Below are positions 1-6,429 of a stretch of 12,098 nt of DNA, piece after piece (position 1 is the first letter of the stretch; every line of letters starts with the position of its first letter). Origin of the DNA: an uncultured Clostridia bacterium (GTDB taxonomy: Bacteria > Bacillota > Clostridia > Oscillospirales > UBA644); assembly GCA_904502105.1 (NCBI GenBank), contig CAJGDF010000026.1:1-12098 (forward strand), read 5' to 3'. The notes beneath the pieces are model-generated. The model made no database searches and was not told the origin of the DNA. It worked only from the letters and a program-made list of their open reading frames with translations. Both the position numbers and the translations under genes were made by a program.

Positions 1-2
1 AG

Positions 3-803
3 GGAAAATGGGAAGGTCTGTCTTATTATCTTAAGCCCGATTTTTCTCACTTCAGTATCATGACGGTCGTTTCTGCTATGGGACAGCTCTTTTATTCAAT
101 GTCATTGGCTATGGGTATTATGATAACATATGGCTCGTACATGAAAAAGGATGTGAGCCTGGAGTCTTCTGCGCATCAGATCGAATTCTTTGACATGGGT
201 ATTGCATTTTTGGCGGGCCTGATGATCGTTCCGTCAGTTGTAAGCTATTCGGGTATTGAGGGTCTTAACAAAGGTCCCGGGCTTATGTTTGATACTCTTC
301 CCAAAGTATTTAATGATATGGGTGCTGTTACGGGTAATATTGTGGGCGCCGTATTCTTTATTTTGGTTTTGTTTGCTGCGCTTACATCGTCTATCTCCTT
401 GATGGAGACCGTGGTTTCCATTATTCAGGATAAATTCCATATTGAAAGAAAAATAACCTGCTTTATTGTTCTCGGCGGAGCTTTTGTTATCGGTCTTCCG
501 TCAGCCCTCGGCTTTGGTGTATGGTCCGAGGTGACACCTTTGGGTATGGATATCCTTACTTTCTTCGATTTCTTGACTAACAGCGTCCTGATGCCCATAG
601 TTGCAATTCTGACCTGTTTGACGGTTTGCTATGTGATCAAGCCGAAAACCGTTATTGAAGAGGTTTCCGTTTCAGGTCGTTTTAAGCTTGCAGGTCTTTT
701 TAAGGTTATGATACATATTGCCCCCGTGCTTCTTCTGATCATTCTTGTTTTTGCTATCTTTGAGGCTTTTGGAATTACCTTTGGCGGCTTGCTTAAATTC
801 TGA
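3..803 (+). CDS. Sodium:neurotransmitter symporter family (NSS/SNF) transporter, C-terminal part
   Basis: The reading frame is open to the left edge, so only the C-terminal ~266 residues are present; the ATG at 60 is an internal methionine, because the preceding residues (KWEGLSYYLKPDFSHFSIM) read smoothly into it. The segment MGQLFYSMSLAMGIMITYGS followed by YMKKD is characteristic of the bacterial Na+-coupled amino-acid/neurotransmitter symporter family (LeuT fold). Several hydrophobic helices follow (around IAFLAGLMIVPSVVSYSGIE, GAVFFILVLFAALTSSISLM, CFIVLGGAFVIGLPSALGFG, and a last helix near the C terminus), matching the second half of a 12-helix inner-membrane carrier. The protein would import an amino acid or related solute with Na+; the substrate cannot be told. 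It converges on the tcdA operon and shares its terminator. The family call is firm; the N-terminal half lies outside the window. Confidence 0.9.
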   Translation, partial: GKWEGLSYYLKPDFSHFSIMTVVSAMGQLFYSMSLAMGIMITYGSYMKKDVSLESSAHQIEFFDMGIAFLAGLMIVPSVVSYSGIEGLNKGPGLMFDTLPKVFNDMGAVTGNIVGAVFFILVLFAALTSSISLMETVVSIIQDKFHIERKITCFIVLGGAFVIGLPSALGFGVWSEVTPLGMDILTFFDFLTNSVLMPIVAILTCLTVCYVIKPKTVIEEVSVSGRFKLAGLFKVMIHIAPVLLLIILVFAIFEAFGITFGGLLKF

Positions 804-838
804 TTTATTGAAAAATCGTAATATCTCAACACATTTGA

Positions 839-871
839 AAAGGAGTACAGACAAATTGTCTGTACTCCTTT
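839..871. terminator. Bidirectional intrinsic terminator between convergent genes
   Basis: A perfect 15-bp inverted repeat (839-853 pairing with 857-871) has a three-base loop at 854-856. A-rich sequence lies on the left and a T run (ggctttttg) on the right, so a T-rich tail is available on both strands. It sits between the stop of the symporter gene and the stop of the leftward tcdA gene, where a shared terminator is expected. Confidence 0.9.
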
Positions 872-909
872 GGCTTTTTGTATTATATATTTATAGTTTT
901 ATGTCGGTC

Positions 910-1614
910 TTATTTTATTAACTCTTTAACCACATACCCGCCCATCATAATGCCTGCGACGGAGGGGACCCATGAAACGGAGGCAGGGGAGGGTTTGGGG
1001 CTGTCGTTATTTTCATCGGCAAAGTGTGGCGTGATCGTCTCTTCTTCGCTGAAAACGACAGGGACTTTCGTTATTCCGCGTTTTTTCATCTCGTAGCGCA
1101 TGACTTTTGCGAGACGGCAGACGGAAGTTTTCGAAATATCCGTAATTCTGATCTTTTCGGGGTCAAGTTTATTACCGAACCCCATACTGCTGATTATTCC
1201 GATATTTCTCGCTTTTGCCTGCTCAATAAGATCGACCTTTGCAGTAACCGTATCAACCGCATCAACGATAAAATCGATATTGTAACAGAAAAGCTGATCT
1301 CTTGTTTCAGGTAAATAAAACATATCTATCGCAATAACATTACATTCGGGGTTTATCGAAAGAACTCGCTTTTTCCATTCTTCTGTTTTTGAACATCCGA
1401 TGTTTTCCCTTGTTGCAATAAGCTGACGGTTGATGTTTGATTCGGATATCGTGTCTTTATCAACTAAAATAAGGGAACCTACTCCTGCTCTTGCCAATGT
1501 TTCAACGGTATGGCCGCCCACACCGCCAAGTCCGATCACCGCCACGGTCTTATCTTCAAGTGTTTTTGCTCCGTCCTTGCCAATTGCCATTTCTGTTCGG
1601 ATCTTCCAACTCAT
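910..1614 (-). CDS. tcdA: tRNA threonylcarbamoyladenosine dehydratase (TcdA/CsdL, ThiF/E1-like family)
   Basis: This 234-residue protein has the E1-like fold used by ThiF/MoeB/TcdA. Near the N terminus is the nucleotide-binding glycine motif AVIGLGGVGGHTVETLARAG, followed by the strand ending in DKD and the conserved SNINRQ segment. The block KTSVCRLAKVMRYEMKKRGI, close to the CPLA-x-VMR-x-LKKRGI block of TcdA enzymes, separates it from ThiF and MoeB, as does the absence of the zinc CxxC pairs. The C terminus is hydrophobic (VAGIMMGGYVVKELI), as in membrane-associated CsdL. TcdA uses ATP to dehydrate and cyclise t6A37 of ANN-decoding tRNAs to ct6A. The start was set at the ATG ending at 1614, because GGGAG lies 7 nt upstream; an ATG 13 codons further up has no ribosome site. 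It is the last gene of the leftward group, 70 nt after the carboxypeptidase. Confidence 0.9.
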   Translation of the reverse strand: MSWKIRTEMAIGKDGAKTLEDKTVAVIGLGGVGGHTVETLARAGVGSLILVDKDTISESNINRQLIATRENIGCSKTEEWKKRVLSINPECNVIAIDMFYLPETRDQLFCYNIDFIVDAVDTVTAKVDLIEQAKARNIGIISSMGFGNKLDPEKIRITDISKTSVCRLAKVMRYEMKKRGITKVPVVFSEEETITPHFADENNDSPKPSPASVSWVPSVAGIMMGGYVVKELIK

Positions 1615-1621
1615 TTTCTTT

Positions 1622-1626
1622 CTCCC
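1622..1626 (-). promoter_or_regulatory. Shine-Dalgarno site deciding the tcdA start
   Basis: GGGAG on the minus strand lies 7 nt before the ATG at 1614. It fixes the start there rather than at the in-frame ATG at 1653, which has only A/T-rich sequence upstream. Confidence 0.75.
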
Positions 1627-1684
1627 GATCTTTTTTACGTTGAATAATAACATTTATTTGCAACAAAACTGTGTCTGTTTGCTC

Positions 1685-2854
1685 TTAGTTTAACATCGTT
1701 CTCATTATTCTGAAAAAATAATCGCTTATATTTGCTTTTTCAACGGCTTCTGTTGTTCTTATCGGAACGACACTGACAGTTTTTCCGTTTATTATGTAAC
1801 TTACCGTTCCGACCTGAGTTCCAACTTCAACGGGAGCTTCTACAAACGGCTCAATTTCCGTAATTACTTCTGCGTTTTTATCTGTCCCTTTTTTTATAAC
1901 AGTTGAAAATCCGCATTCTGCTGCGGCGGAAACAGTAGACTCTTTGCCTTTTTTTACCTCTATTTCCATTTCTTTTTCCCGTTCCATATTTATAACCGAA
2001 TATGTTGCAAAACCGTAATCAAGCATTGATGCAACATCCGCAAAACGGTCTTTTGAAGATGTTCCTCCCAAAACGACCGCAATAAGCGTCATTCCGTTTC
2101 TTTCCGCAGTTCCGCTCAAACAGTGCCCTGCAAGTTGTGTGTATCCTGTTTTCATTCCGTTCATGCCCTGGTAAGTTCTGAGCATTTTATTTGTGTTTGC
2201 AAGACCGAATGTTCCGTTACGGAGGCTGTCTGTCCAGATCGTTGTATATTCGTGAATTACGGGGTGGGTCAACAGTTCTTTCGTGGCAATTGCAAGATCG
2301 TATGCGGTTGTAAAATGGTTGCTGTCATCGAAAAGACCTGTGCAGTTTGTAAAGTTTGTGTTCAACATACCAAGCATAGCGGCTCTTTCGTTCATTTGGC
2401 GAACAAATTCGTCTTCCGTTCCAGCAACATATTCCGCAAGAGCAACCGCTGCATCGTTTGCCGAAGGAACTGCCACCGATTTAAAAAGCTCATCAACAGT
2501 CATTACCTCGCCCGGTTCGAGATAGATCTGGGTTCCACCCATAGAAGCAGCTCTTTCCGAGGCCGCAACGTTGTCCGAAAAAGATATCCGTCCGCTTTCA
2601 ACAGCTTCGAGGATAAGAAGCATCGTCATTACCTTTGTTACGCTCGCCGGAGGTAAACGTTCGTTCTTGTTGCTTTCATAAAGCACGGTTCCGGTTGAAG
2701 CTTCCATTAAAACACAGCTTTTTGATGTTAATTTAAGATCCGCCGAAACTTCGACGGAAACCTGTGTGTCTGCCTCGCCTGAATCTGCTGAAAGCGGAAC
2801 GCAAAATGTCAGAGCTACGAAAATCGTCAGGATCATTGTTGAAATTCTTTTCAT
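1685..2854 (-). CDS. D-alanyl-D-alanine carboxypeptidase (peptidase S11, DacA/DacF-like penicillin-binding protein)
   Basis: This 389-residue exported protein trims the terminal D-Ala from peptidoglycan stem peptides. A signal peptide spans about residues 1-24 (KR, then a hydrophobic stretch ending near LSA). The three S11 active-site motifs are all present in order: SVTK at 71-74 (acylating Ser71 and Lys74), SAN at 131-133, and KTG at 235-237. After about residue 285 comes the smaller beta-rich C-terminal domain typical of PBP5 (EVKKGKESTV, later VGTVSYIING). A final amphipathic segment (NISDYFFRIMRTML) could act as a membrane anchor. Length and layout are normal for the family. AGAGG lies 6 nt before the ATG. 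It follows the PRC-barrel gene by 14 nt, so the two are almost surely co-transcribed. Whether it is the vegetative (DacA) or sporulation (DacF) type cannot be decided here. Confidence 0.95.
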   Translation of the reverse strand: MKRISTMILTIFVALTFCVPLSADSGEADTQVSVEVSADLKLTSKSCVLMEASTGTVLYESNKNERLPPASVTKVMTMLLILEAVESGRISFSDNVAASERAASMGGTQIYLEPGEVMTVDELFKSVAVPSANDAAVALAEYVAGTEDEFVRQMNERAAMLGMLNTNFTNCTGLFDDSNHFTTAYDLAIATKELLTHPVIHEYTTIWTDSLRNGTFGLANTNKMLRTYQGMNGMKTGYTQLAGHCLSGTAERNGMTLIAVVLGGTSSKDRFADVASMLDYGFATYSVINMEREKEMEIEVKKGKESTVSAAAECGFSTVIKKGTDKNAEVITEIEPFVEAPVEVGTQVGTVSYIINGKTVSVVPIRTTEAVEKANISDYFFRIMRTMLN

Positions 2855-2868
2855 ATTTTTCCTCTTTT

Positions 2869-3162
2869 CTATTTGAACAGTTTTGACCAGAATTTTTCTT
2901 TATCCGAAAAGACTGTTCTTATCGGAATATCGTAGTCTGCAAGAATTATATCGTCTCCGATCTTTACGATCTTTTCCCACGGTACTGTGTATTCTTCGCA
3001 TTTGCCGAAAATTCCGAGAAAACGCGGTCTGCCCGGTACGGTAACGGAGATTATCCTGCCGACGGTTATATCCAATTCGATATCGTCAATATATCCGAGC
3101 CTCATTCCGCCGCTGATGCTTATAACCTCTTTATATTTCAACAGGTTGAGTTTTGTTGTCAT
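2869..3162 (-). CDS. ylmC: YlmC/YmxH family PRC-barrel protein
   Basis: The protein is 97 residues, the normal size for the family. The pattern KEVISISGGMRLGYIDDIEL, then D-x-x-x-GRI, VPGRPRFLGIFG, YTVPWEKIVKIGDDIIL matches the YlmC/YmxH PRC-barrel proteins of Firmicutes, often labelled sporulation proteins; their biochemical role is not well defined. The start is the ATG ending at 3162, with GGAGG five bases upstream. The same frame stays open far upstream (to 4758) but that part is the antisense of the first foldase and is not coding. The C terminus carries an extra basic/aromatic tail (SDKEKFWSKLFK) beyond the barrel. It is the first gene of the leftward group and is divergent from the foldase promoter. 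Confidence 0.9.
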   Translation of the reverse strand: MTTKLNLLKYKEVISISGGMRLGYIDDIELDITVGRIISVTVPGRPRFLGIFGKCEEYTVPWEKIVKIGDDIILADYDIPIRTVFSDKEKFWSKLFK

Positions 3163-3167
3163 TTTTT

Positions 3168-3172
3168 CCTCC
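3168..3172 (-). promoter_or_regulatory. Shine-Dalgarno site deciding the ylmC start
   Basis: GGAGG on the minus strand, 5 nt before the ATG at 3162. It marks the true beginning of a gene whose frame is otherwise open for another 1.6 kb upstream. Confidence 0.85.
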
Positions 3173-3281
3173 GAAAACGTTTTTTTACCATAATATATTC
3201 GTAGAACAGGTATTCTATGCCGATATGTCCGTTCGCAGTATGGCAGAATATTGATTTTTTTACAAATTTTGCTGAAACGGC

Positions 3282-3310
3282 TTGACAAACCGCTTAAAAT
3301 AATATAGAAT
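3282..3310 (+). promoter_or_regulatory. Sigma-A type promoter for the foldase operon
   Basis: A perfect -35 box TTGACA (3282-3287) is separated by 17 nt from a -10 box TAGAAT (3305-3310, 5 of 6 consensus). Transcription would start near 3317, giving an untranslated leader of about 107 nt before the first foldase gene. The gene-free interval 3163-3423 otherwise holds only the leader hairpin and the ylmC ribosome site; no convincing promoter for the leftward genes was found in it. Confidence 0.85.
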
Positions 3311-3372
3311 AATAAAGTATGTTTAAGGCGGGGTTGCTCGTCTGTATACTTACATTTATTTAAAAATATATT

Positions 3373-3403
3373 CATTTTTTCGGCATCGTTATGCTGTAAA
3401 ATG
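3373..3403 (+). promoter_or_regulatory. Leader hairpin upstream of the first foldase
   Basis: A hairpin can form from 3373-3378 with 3398-3403 (6 bp), a small internal loop, and 3381-3386 with 3391-3396 (6 bp, one G-U) closed by a CGTT loop. It ends 20 nt before the foldase ATG and buries the ATG of a tiny ORF at 3401. It is not followed by a T run, so it is not a terminator. A role in translation or mRNA stability is inference. Confidence 0.35.
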
Positions 3404-3427
3404 AAAAGAAAAAAACGAATAGGATGA
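3401..3427 (+). other. Possible 8-codon leader ORF overlapping the foldase start
   Basis: ATG at 3401 opens an ORF reading MKRKKRIG whose TGA (3425-3427) overlaps the foldase ATG (3424) as ATGA, the classic arrangement for translational coupling. No clear ribosome site precedes it and its ATG lies in the leader hairpin, so it may be chance. It deserves note because the foldase ATG itself lacks a well-spaced Shine-Dalgarno. Confidence 0.25.
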
Positions 3428-4911
3428 GTGATTTGGCAAACAGTAAAAAGAATGCAAACTCCAGCTTTTCTCCCGCAGTAATCATTACACTCGTTGTTTC
3501 GATTGCTATCCTTGCGGCAGTTATCGTTTGGAGCGTTGTTGCAAAACAGGCAAACAGCCTTGAAAACAAAACCGCTATTGAAATCGGCGAAACAAAGGTA
3601 AACGGTTTGGAATATCAGTTCTTCTATAAGAACGAGATCTCTAACTTCCAGAACGAGTACAACTCTTACCTTTCCATTTTCGGTGTTGACTTCAACAAAG
3701 ATCTTAACACCCAGACTTATCTCGACGGTTCCACCACATGGGCTGAATATTTCAACAATGCAGCTCAGAACGCTTTGATCGAAAACACACTTCTTTACAA
3801 TGAAGCTATGGCTAAAGGCTACGAACTCAGCTCCGACGAAAAGACTTCTATCAATAACGAAATCGATTCTCTCGGTAAAGCTGTAAGCCAGCTCGGTTAC
3901 GGTGTTGACTTCTATCTCGAAGCTGTTTTCGGCAAGGGCATCACTTCTGATGTTTACAAAGAGATTATCTCCAAAAACACTATTTCCAACAAGTATCTTA
4001 ACGATCTTCTCGCAACTTACGAATATACTTCCGAAGATTGCGAAAACTACTATAACGAAAACAAAAAGAATATCGATACAGCTACCGTCCGTTCTTACAT
4101 CTTCACTTATACTGTTCCCGAAGATGCTGCTGAAGGCGATGAGTCCTACAAGGATGAAGCTCGTAACTCCGCAAATGCAATGCTCGAAGCTGTAACCGAT
4201 GAAGCTTCTTTCGAAGCATATCTTAACAGCAACGTTCTTACCGACGAACAGAAAGAAACTCTTACCGAAGATTTCTCTCTCAGCGAAGGTATCTCCTTCA
4301 GCGCTCTTAACGAAGATATTGCTAACTGGGTATTTGACAGCGCAAGAGTTGAAGGCGACAAAGTTGTTATCGAAGCAAACAATGCATTTAACGTTATCTA
4401 TTTCAAATCCTGCGGTCTTGACCGTTACAACACTGTTGATATCCGCCACATCTTCGTAGCAGCTGAACATGACCACGAAGAAGGCGAAGATGAAGAAGCA
4501 GTTGTTGCTGAATCTCTTAAAGCAGCTAATGCAAAAGCTAACGATATCTTCAACGAATGGAAATCCGGCGCTGCAACTGCTGAAAGCTTCGGCGATCTCG
4601 CTGTTACTTACTCTGACGATTCTTCCGCTTCCGTTAACGGCACTCTTACAAATGTTTACAAAAACTATTTCACTATAGATGCTGTTAACGATTGGATCTT
4701 TGATTCTTCCAGAGCATCCGGTGACTGCACCGTTATTGATTCCGAATACGGTTCTCATATCATTTATTTTGAAAAGACTGCTGAACCTTATTGGGAACTC
4801 AACGTTAAGAATACTCTTGCTTCCGAAGCATATTCCGAGTATATTAACGGTCTTAAAGAATCTGCTACAATCATCGTTAACGAAGAAGTTGTAGATCTCA
4901 TTGTTAAATAA
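3424..4911 (+). CDS. Membrane-anchored parvulin-type foldase (PrsA/SurA-like peptidyl-prolyl isomerase), paralogue 1
   Basis: This 495-residue protein has a short cytoplasmic N terminus, one transmembrane helix (about 17-40) and a large extracytoplasmic part. Residues about 50-215 resemble the SurA-type N-terminal chaperone domain (AIEIGETKVNGLEYQFFYKN, TWAEYF). Residues about 220-335 form a first, degenerate parvulin-like domain without catalytic histidines. Residues about 338-450 form a parvulin domain with DIRHIFV (His342), FGDLAVTYSDD and GSHIIYF (His445), the expected active-site pair. An acidic/His insert (EHDHEEGEDEE, 348-358) follows the first strand. It should help exported proteins fold outside the membrane. 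Start: the ATG at 3424 is directly abutted by AGG, which is too close; TTG at 3433 has AGGA 8 nt upstream and could be the real start (492 residues). Codon use is strongly biased (no TTA, CTA or TCA over at least 3424-4758), suggesting high expression. Confidence 0.9.
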   Translation: MSDLANSKKNANSSFSPAVIITLVVSIAILAAVIVWSVVAKQANSLENKTAIEIGETKVNGLEYQFFYKNEISNFQNEYNSYLSIFGVDFNKDLNTQTYLDGSTTWAEYFNNAAQNALIENTLLYNEAMAKGYELSSDEKTSINNEIDSLGKAVSQLGYGVDFYLEAVFGKGITSDVYKEIISKNTISNKYLNDLLATYEYTSEDCENYYNENKKNIDTATVRSYIFTYTVPEDAAEGDESYKDEARNSANAMLEAVTDEASFEAYLNSNVLTDEQKETLTEDFSLSEGISFSALNEDIANWVFDSARVEGDKVVIEANNAFNVIYFKSCGLDRYNTVDIRHIFVAAEHDHEEGEDEEAVVAESLKAANAKANDIFNEWKSGAATAESFGDLAVTYSDDSSASVNGTLTNVYKNYFTIDAVNDWIFDSSRASGDCTVIDSEYGSHIIYFEKTAEPYWELNVKNTLASEAYSEYINGLKESATIIVNEEVVDLIVK

Positions 4912-4929
4912 TTAATTAAAACAATTTTC

Positions 4930-4945
4930 AGAAGAGTAATCTTCT
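4930..4945 (+). other. Small hairpin after foldase 1
   Basis: AGAAGA (4930-4935) and TCTTCT (4940-4945) form a 6-bp stem with a GTAA loop, 18 nt after the stop codon. The bases after it (CAGTACATG) are not a T run, so it is probably not a terminator; a 3' stabilising hairpin within the operon is possible. Confidence 0.35.
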
Positions 4946-4948
4946 CAG

Positions 4949-5031
4949 TACATGACCGCTGATCGGATATCCGAACGGTCGGATGGCATTCGGCGTCATC
5001 TGATGTTGGATATTATGTCAGCGGTCTTGTA
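4949..5031 (+). other. Structured intercistronic element, cloverleaf-like
   Basis: An outer stem pairs 4949-4962 with 5018-5031 (14 positions, one mismatch; core GACCGCTGA with TCAGCGGTC). Inside lie the perfect palindrome TCGGATATCCGA (4963-4974) and a second hairpin pairing 4980-4987 with 4995-5002 (8 bp, two G-U). This fills most of the 145-nt gap between foldases 1 and 2, whereas the other gaps in the operon are about 27-29 nt. It does not have tRNA geometry and lacks a terminator T run. It could be an mRNA-processing or regulatory structure, a small RNA, or a palindromic REP/MITE-like insertion. The function is unknown. Confidence 0.5.
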
Positions 5032-5056
5032 TTATATTTATTGGAGAATTAATATA

Positions 5057-6400
5057 ATGAAAAAAATTTTATTGTTTATTCTTGTTTTTGCACTCACTGT
5101 TCCTTTCTTCGCATCCTGCGGTGCAATGTCCGACGATGCTCCTGCAATTAAAGCAGGCGAAACCGAAGTCAGCCTGAGAGAGTTCAGATACAGATATAAT
5201 AACAATATCGAAGGATTTAAATCCGTTTACGGTGAACGTCTTGAATCTGCAAAAAAAGTTGATTTCAGCAAACCTCTCACAACACAGCCTTATATAAATG
5301 ACAATACTATTTCATGGGCTGATTATTTTGCCGATTATACAGTGCGTGCGTTAAAGAATTTCTGCCTCTTTGCTGAAGATGCCCGTGTTAACGGTATAAC
5401 GCTCTCTGCCGATGATATAAAAATGGTTGACGATCAGATGGAGATCGTAAAATCACAGATAGAAAAAACAGGCCTTTCCCCCGAAGAGTTTTTCGGAAAC
5501 GGAATAACTCTCGATATGTACCGTTCTTACCTTGAAAGAAATCTTCTTGGCAATAACAGATATTATTCTGAGCTTGCGGCGGTTGAAATTTCTTATGATG
5601 AGTGCCTTGAATATGCAAAAGAAAATACAGATAAGTTTTATACTGTAAATTACTATAGCTACAAGTTCAAAGCATCCGACTATAATGTATCCTATAAAGA
5701 AGCAACCGATGCGGCAAATAAATTTGTTTCATCTGTAACCAATATCAACGAATTTGAGAAAATTCTTGTTGATACAGTTCTTTCCGATGACGAAAAAGCT
5801 GCGTATACAGAAGGTAAATACTTTGTTTCAAATAAGTATAAATCAGTTCTTGATGAGGATCTTCAGGTTTGGGCATTTGATGCAAACAGAAAAGCAGGCG
5901 ACTTCATTACCGTTACCGATACCGAAGGTGTTGTTGTTTACATGTTTGCGGGTCTTGAACTTCCGTCTTATCCCTCATACAATTACCGTTGTATCTTTAT
6001 TTCAAAAGATAATAAATCCGTTGATGCATCCGATATTGTTGCAGAGTGGGAAAACGGAGGCAAGGGCGAAGATTTGTTTGCCTCTCTTGCATCTGAATAT
6101 TCAGATGATGCTGAGTCTGCTTTAAACGGCGGCCTTATGGAAAATACAATGTTTTCAGGTCTTGGAAATGGTTTTTATGCATGGACAACATCCACTGAAA
6201 GAGCATACGGTGATGTTTCAACATTTACCGGAGAAGACGGTTCATACATTCTTTTCTATGTAAGCGAAGGTGCTCCCATTTGGCAGTCTCAGGCAATATC
6301 CGAACTTGAAGCAATTAAATTCAATGCTTATATTGATGAACTTGCTGAAAAATACGGTTTCACAGCTAACGAAAACGTAATCAAAAGAGTAAAAAAATAA
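5057..6400 (+). CDS. Lipoprotein parvulin-like foldase, paralogue 2, predicted catalytically inactive
   Basis: This 447-residue protein has a lipoprotein signal peptide (MKKILLFILVFALTVPFFAS, lipidated Cys21 in FASC). Its layout copies paralogue 1: SurA-like N region (AIKAGETEVSLREFRYRYNN, SWADYF), degenerate first parvulin-like domain (about 195-300), then a second parvulin domain (about 307-403). In that domain the usual RHI is RCI (Cys312) and the usual GxHI is GSYI (Tyr397), so both active-site histidines are gone, while the structural motif LFASLASEYSDD remains. The loop after the first strand is also shorter than in paralogue 3. It probably works as a holdase or chaperone, not an isomerase; this is inference. 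Start: GGAG (5043-5046) lies 10 nt before the ATG at 5057; an upstream in-frame ATG at 4952 falls inside the structured element and would place the signal peptide internally. Paralogue 3 begins 29 nt downstream. Confidence 0.88.
   Translation: MKKILLFILVFALTVPFFASCGAMSDDAPAIKAGETEVSLREFRYRYNNNIEGFKSVYGERLESAKKVDFSKPLTTQPYINDNTISWADYFADYTVRALKNFCLFAEDARVNGITLSADDIKMVDDQMEIVKSQIEKTGLSPEEFFGNGITLDMYRSYLERNLLGNNRYYSELAAVEISYDECLEYAKENTDKFYTVNYYSYKFKASDYNVSYKEATDAANKFVSSVTNINEFEKILVDTVLSDDEKAAYTEGKYFVSNKYKSVLDEDLQVWAFDANRKAGDFITVTDTEGVVVYMFAGLELPSYPSYNYRCIFISKDNKSVDASDIVAEWENGGKGEDLFASLASEYSDDAESALNGGLMENTMFSGLGNGFYAWTTSTERAYGDVSTFTGEDGSYILFYVSEGAPIWQSQAISELEAIKFNAYIDELAEKYGFTANENVIKRVKK
5062..5124 (+). 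repeat. 63-nt direct repeat over the signal peptide, copy 1
   Basis: These 63 bases are identical, third codon positions included, to 6438-6500 in the next gene. They cover the hydrophobic core, the lipobox and Cys-Gly of the lipoprotein signal peptide. The flanking mature-protein codons differ at many synonymous sites. Confidence 0.9.
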
Positions 6401-6429
6401 CTGTACACAGATATTGACAGGTTGATATT

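Noticed and set aside
1615..1653. 13-residue upstream extension of TcdA
   Set aside because: No ribosome site precedes the upstream ATG, while GGGAG is well placed for the ATG at 1614.
3190..3220. Possible sporulation-type promoter (GCATA with an A/T-rich -10) on the minus strand before ylmC
   Set aside because: The -35-like GCATA is present but the -10 region does not match sigma-F or sigma-G consensus well enough; the region is A/T-rich and chance matches are likely.
3221..3236. LexA-like box on the minus strand (CGAACGGACATATC)
   Set aside because: Only the left half-site CGAAC is present; the matching GTTCG half is missing.
2869..4758. 629-codon open frame on the minus strand running through the first foldase into ylmC
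   Set aside because: It is in exact codon register opposite the foldase and is open only because that gene avoids TTA, CTA and TCA. Only the last 97 codons, behind a GGAGG site, form a real gene.
4949..5031. tRNA gene
   Set aside because: The length and cloverleaf-like pairing invite it, but there is no 7-bp acceptor stem with correctly spaced D and T arms, no GTTCRA box and no anticodon loop.
5006..5035. Internal promoter before foldase 2 (TTGGAT, 18 nt, TATTAT)
   Set aside because: The -35 box matches the consensus at only three positions and overlaps the structured element; support is too weak for a feature.
4952..5056. 35-residue N-terminal extension of foldase 2 from the ATG at 4952
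   Set aside because: It lies in the structured element, has no ribosome site, and would bury the lipoprotein signal peptide inside the protein.
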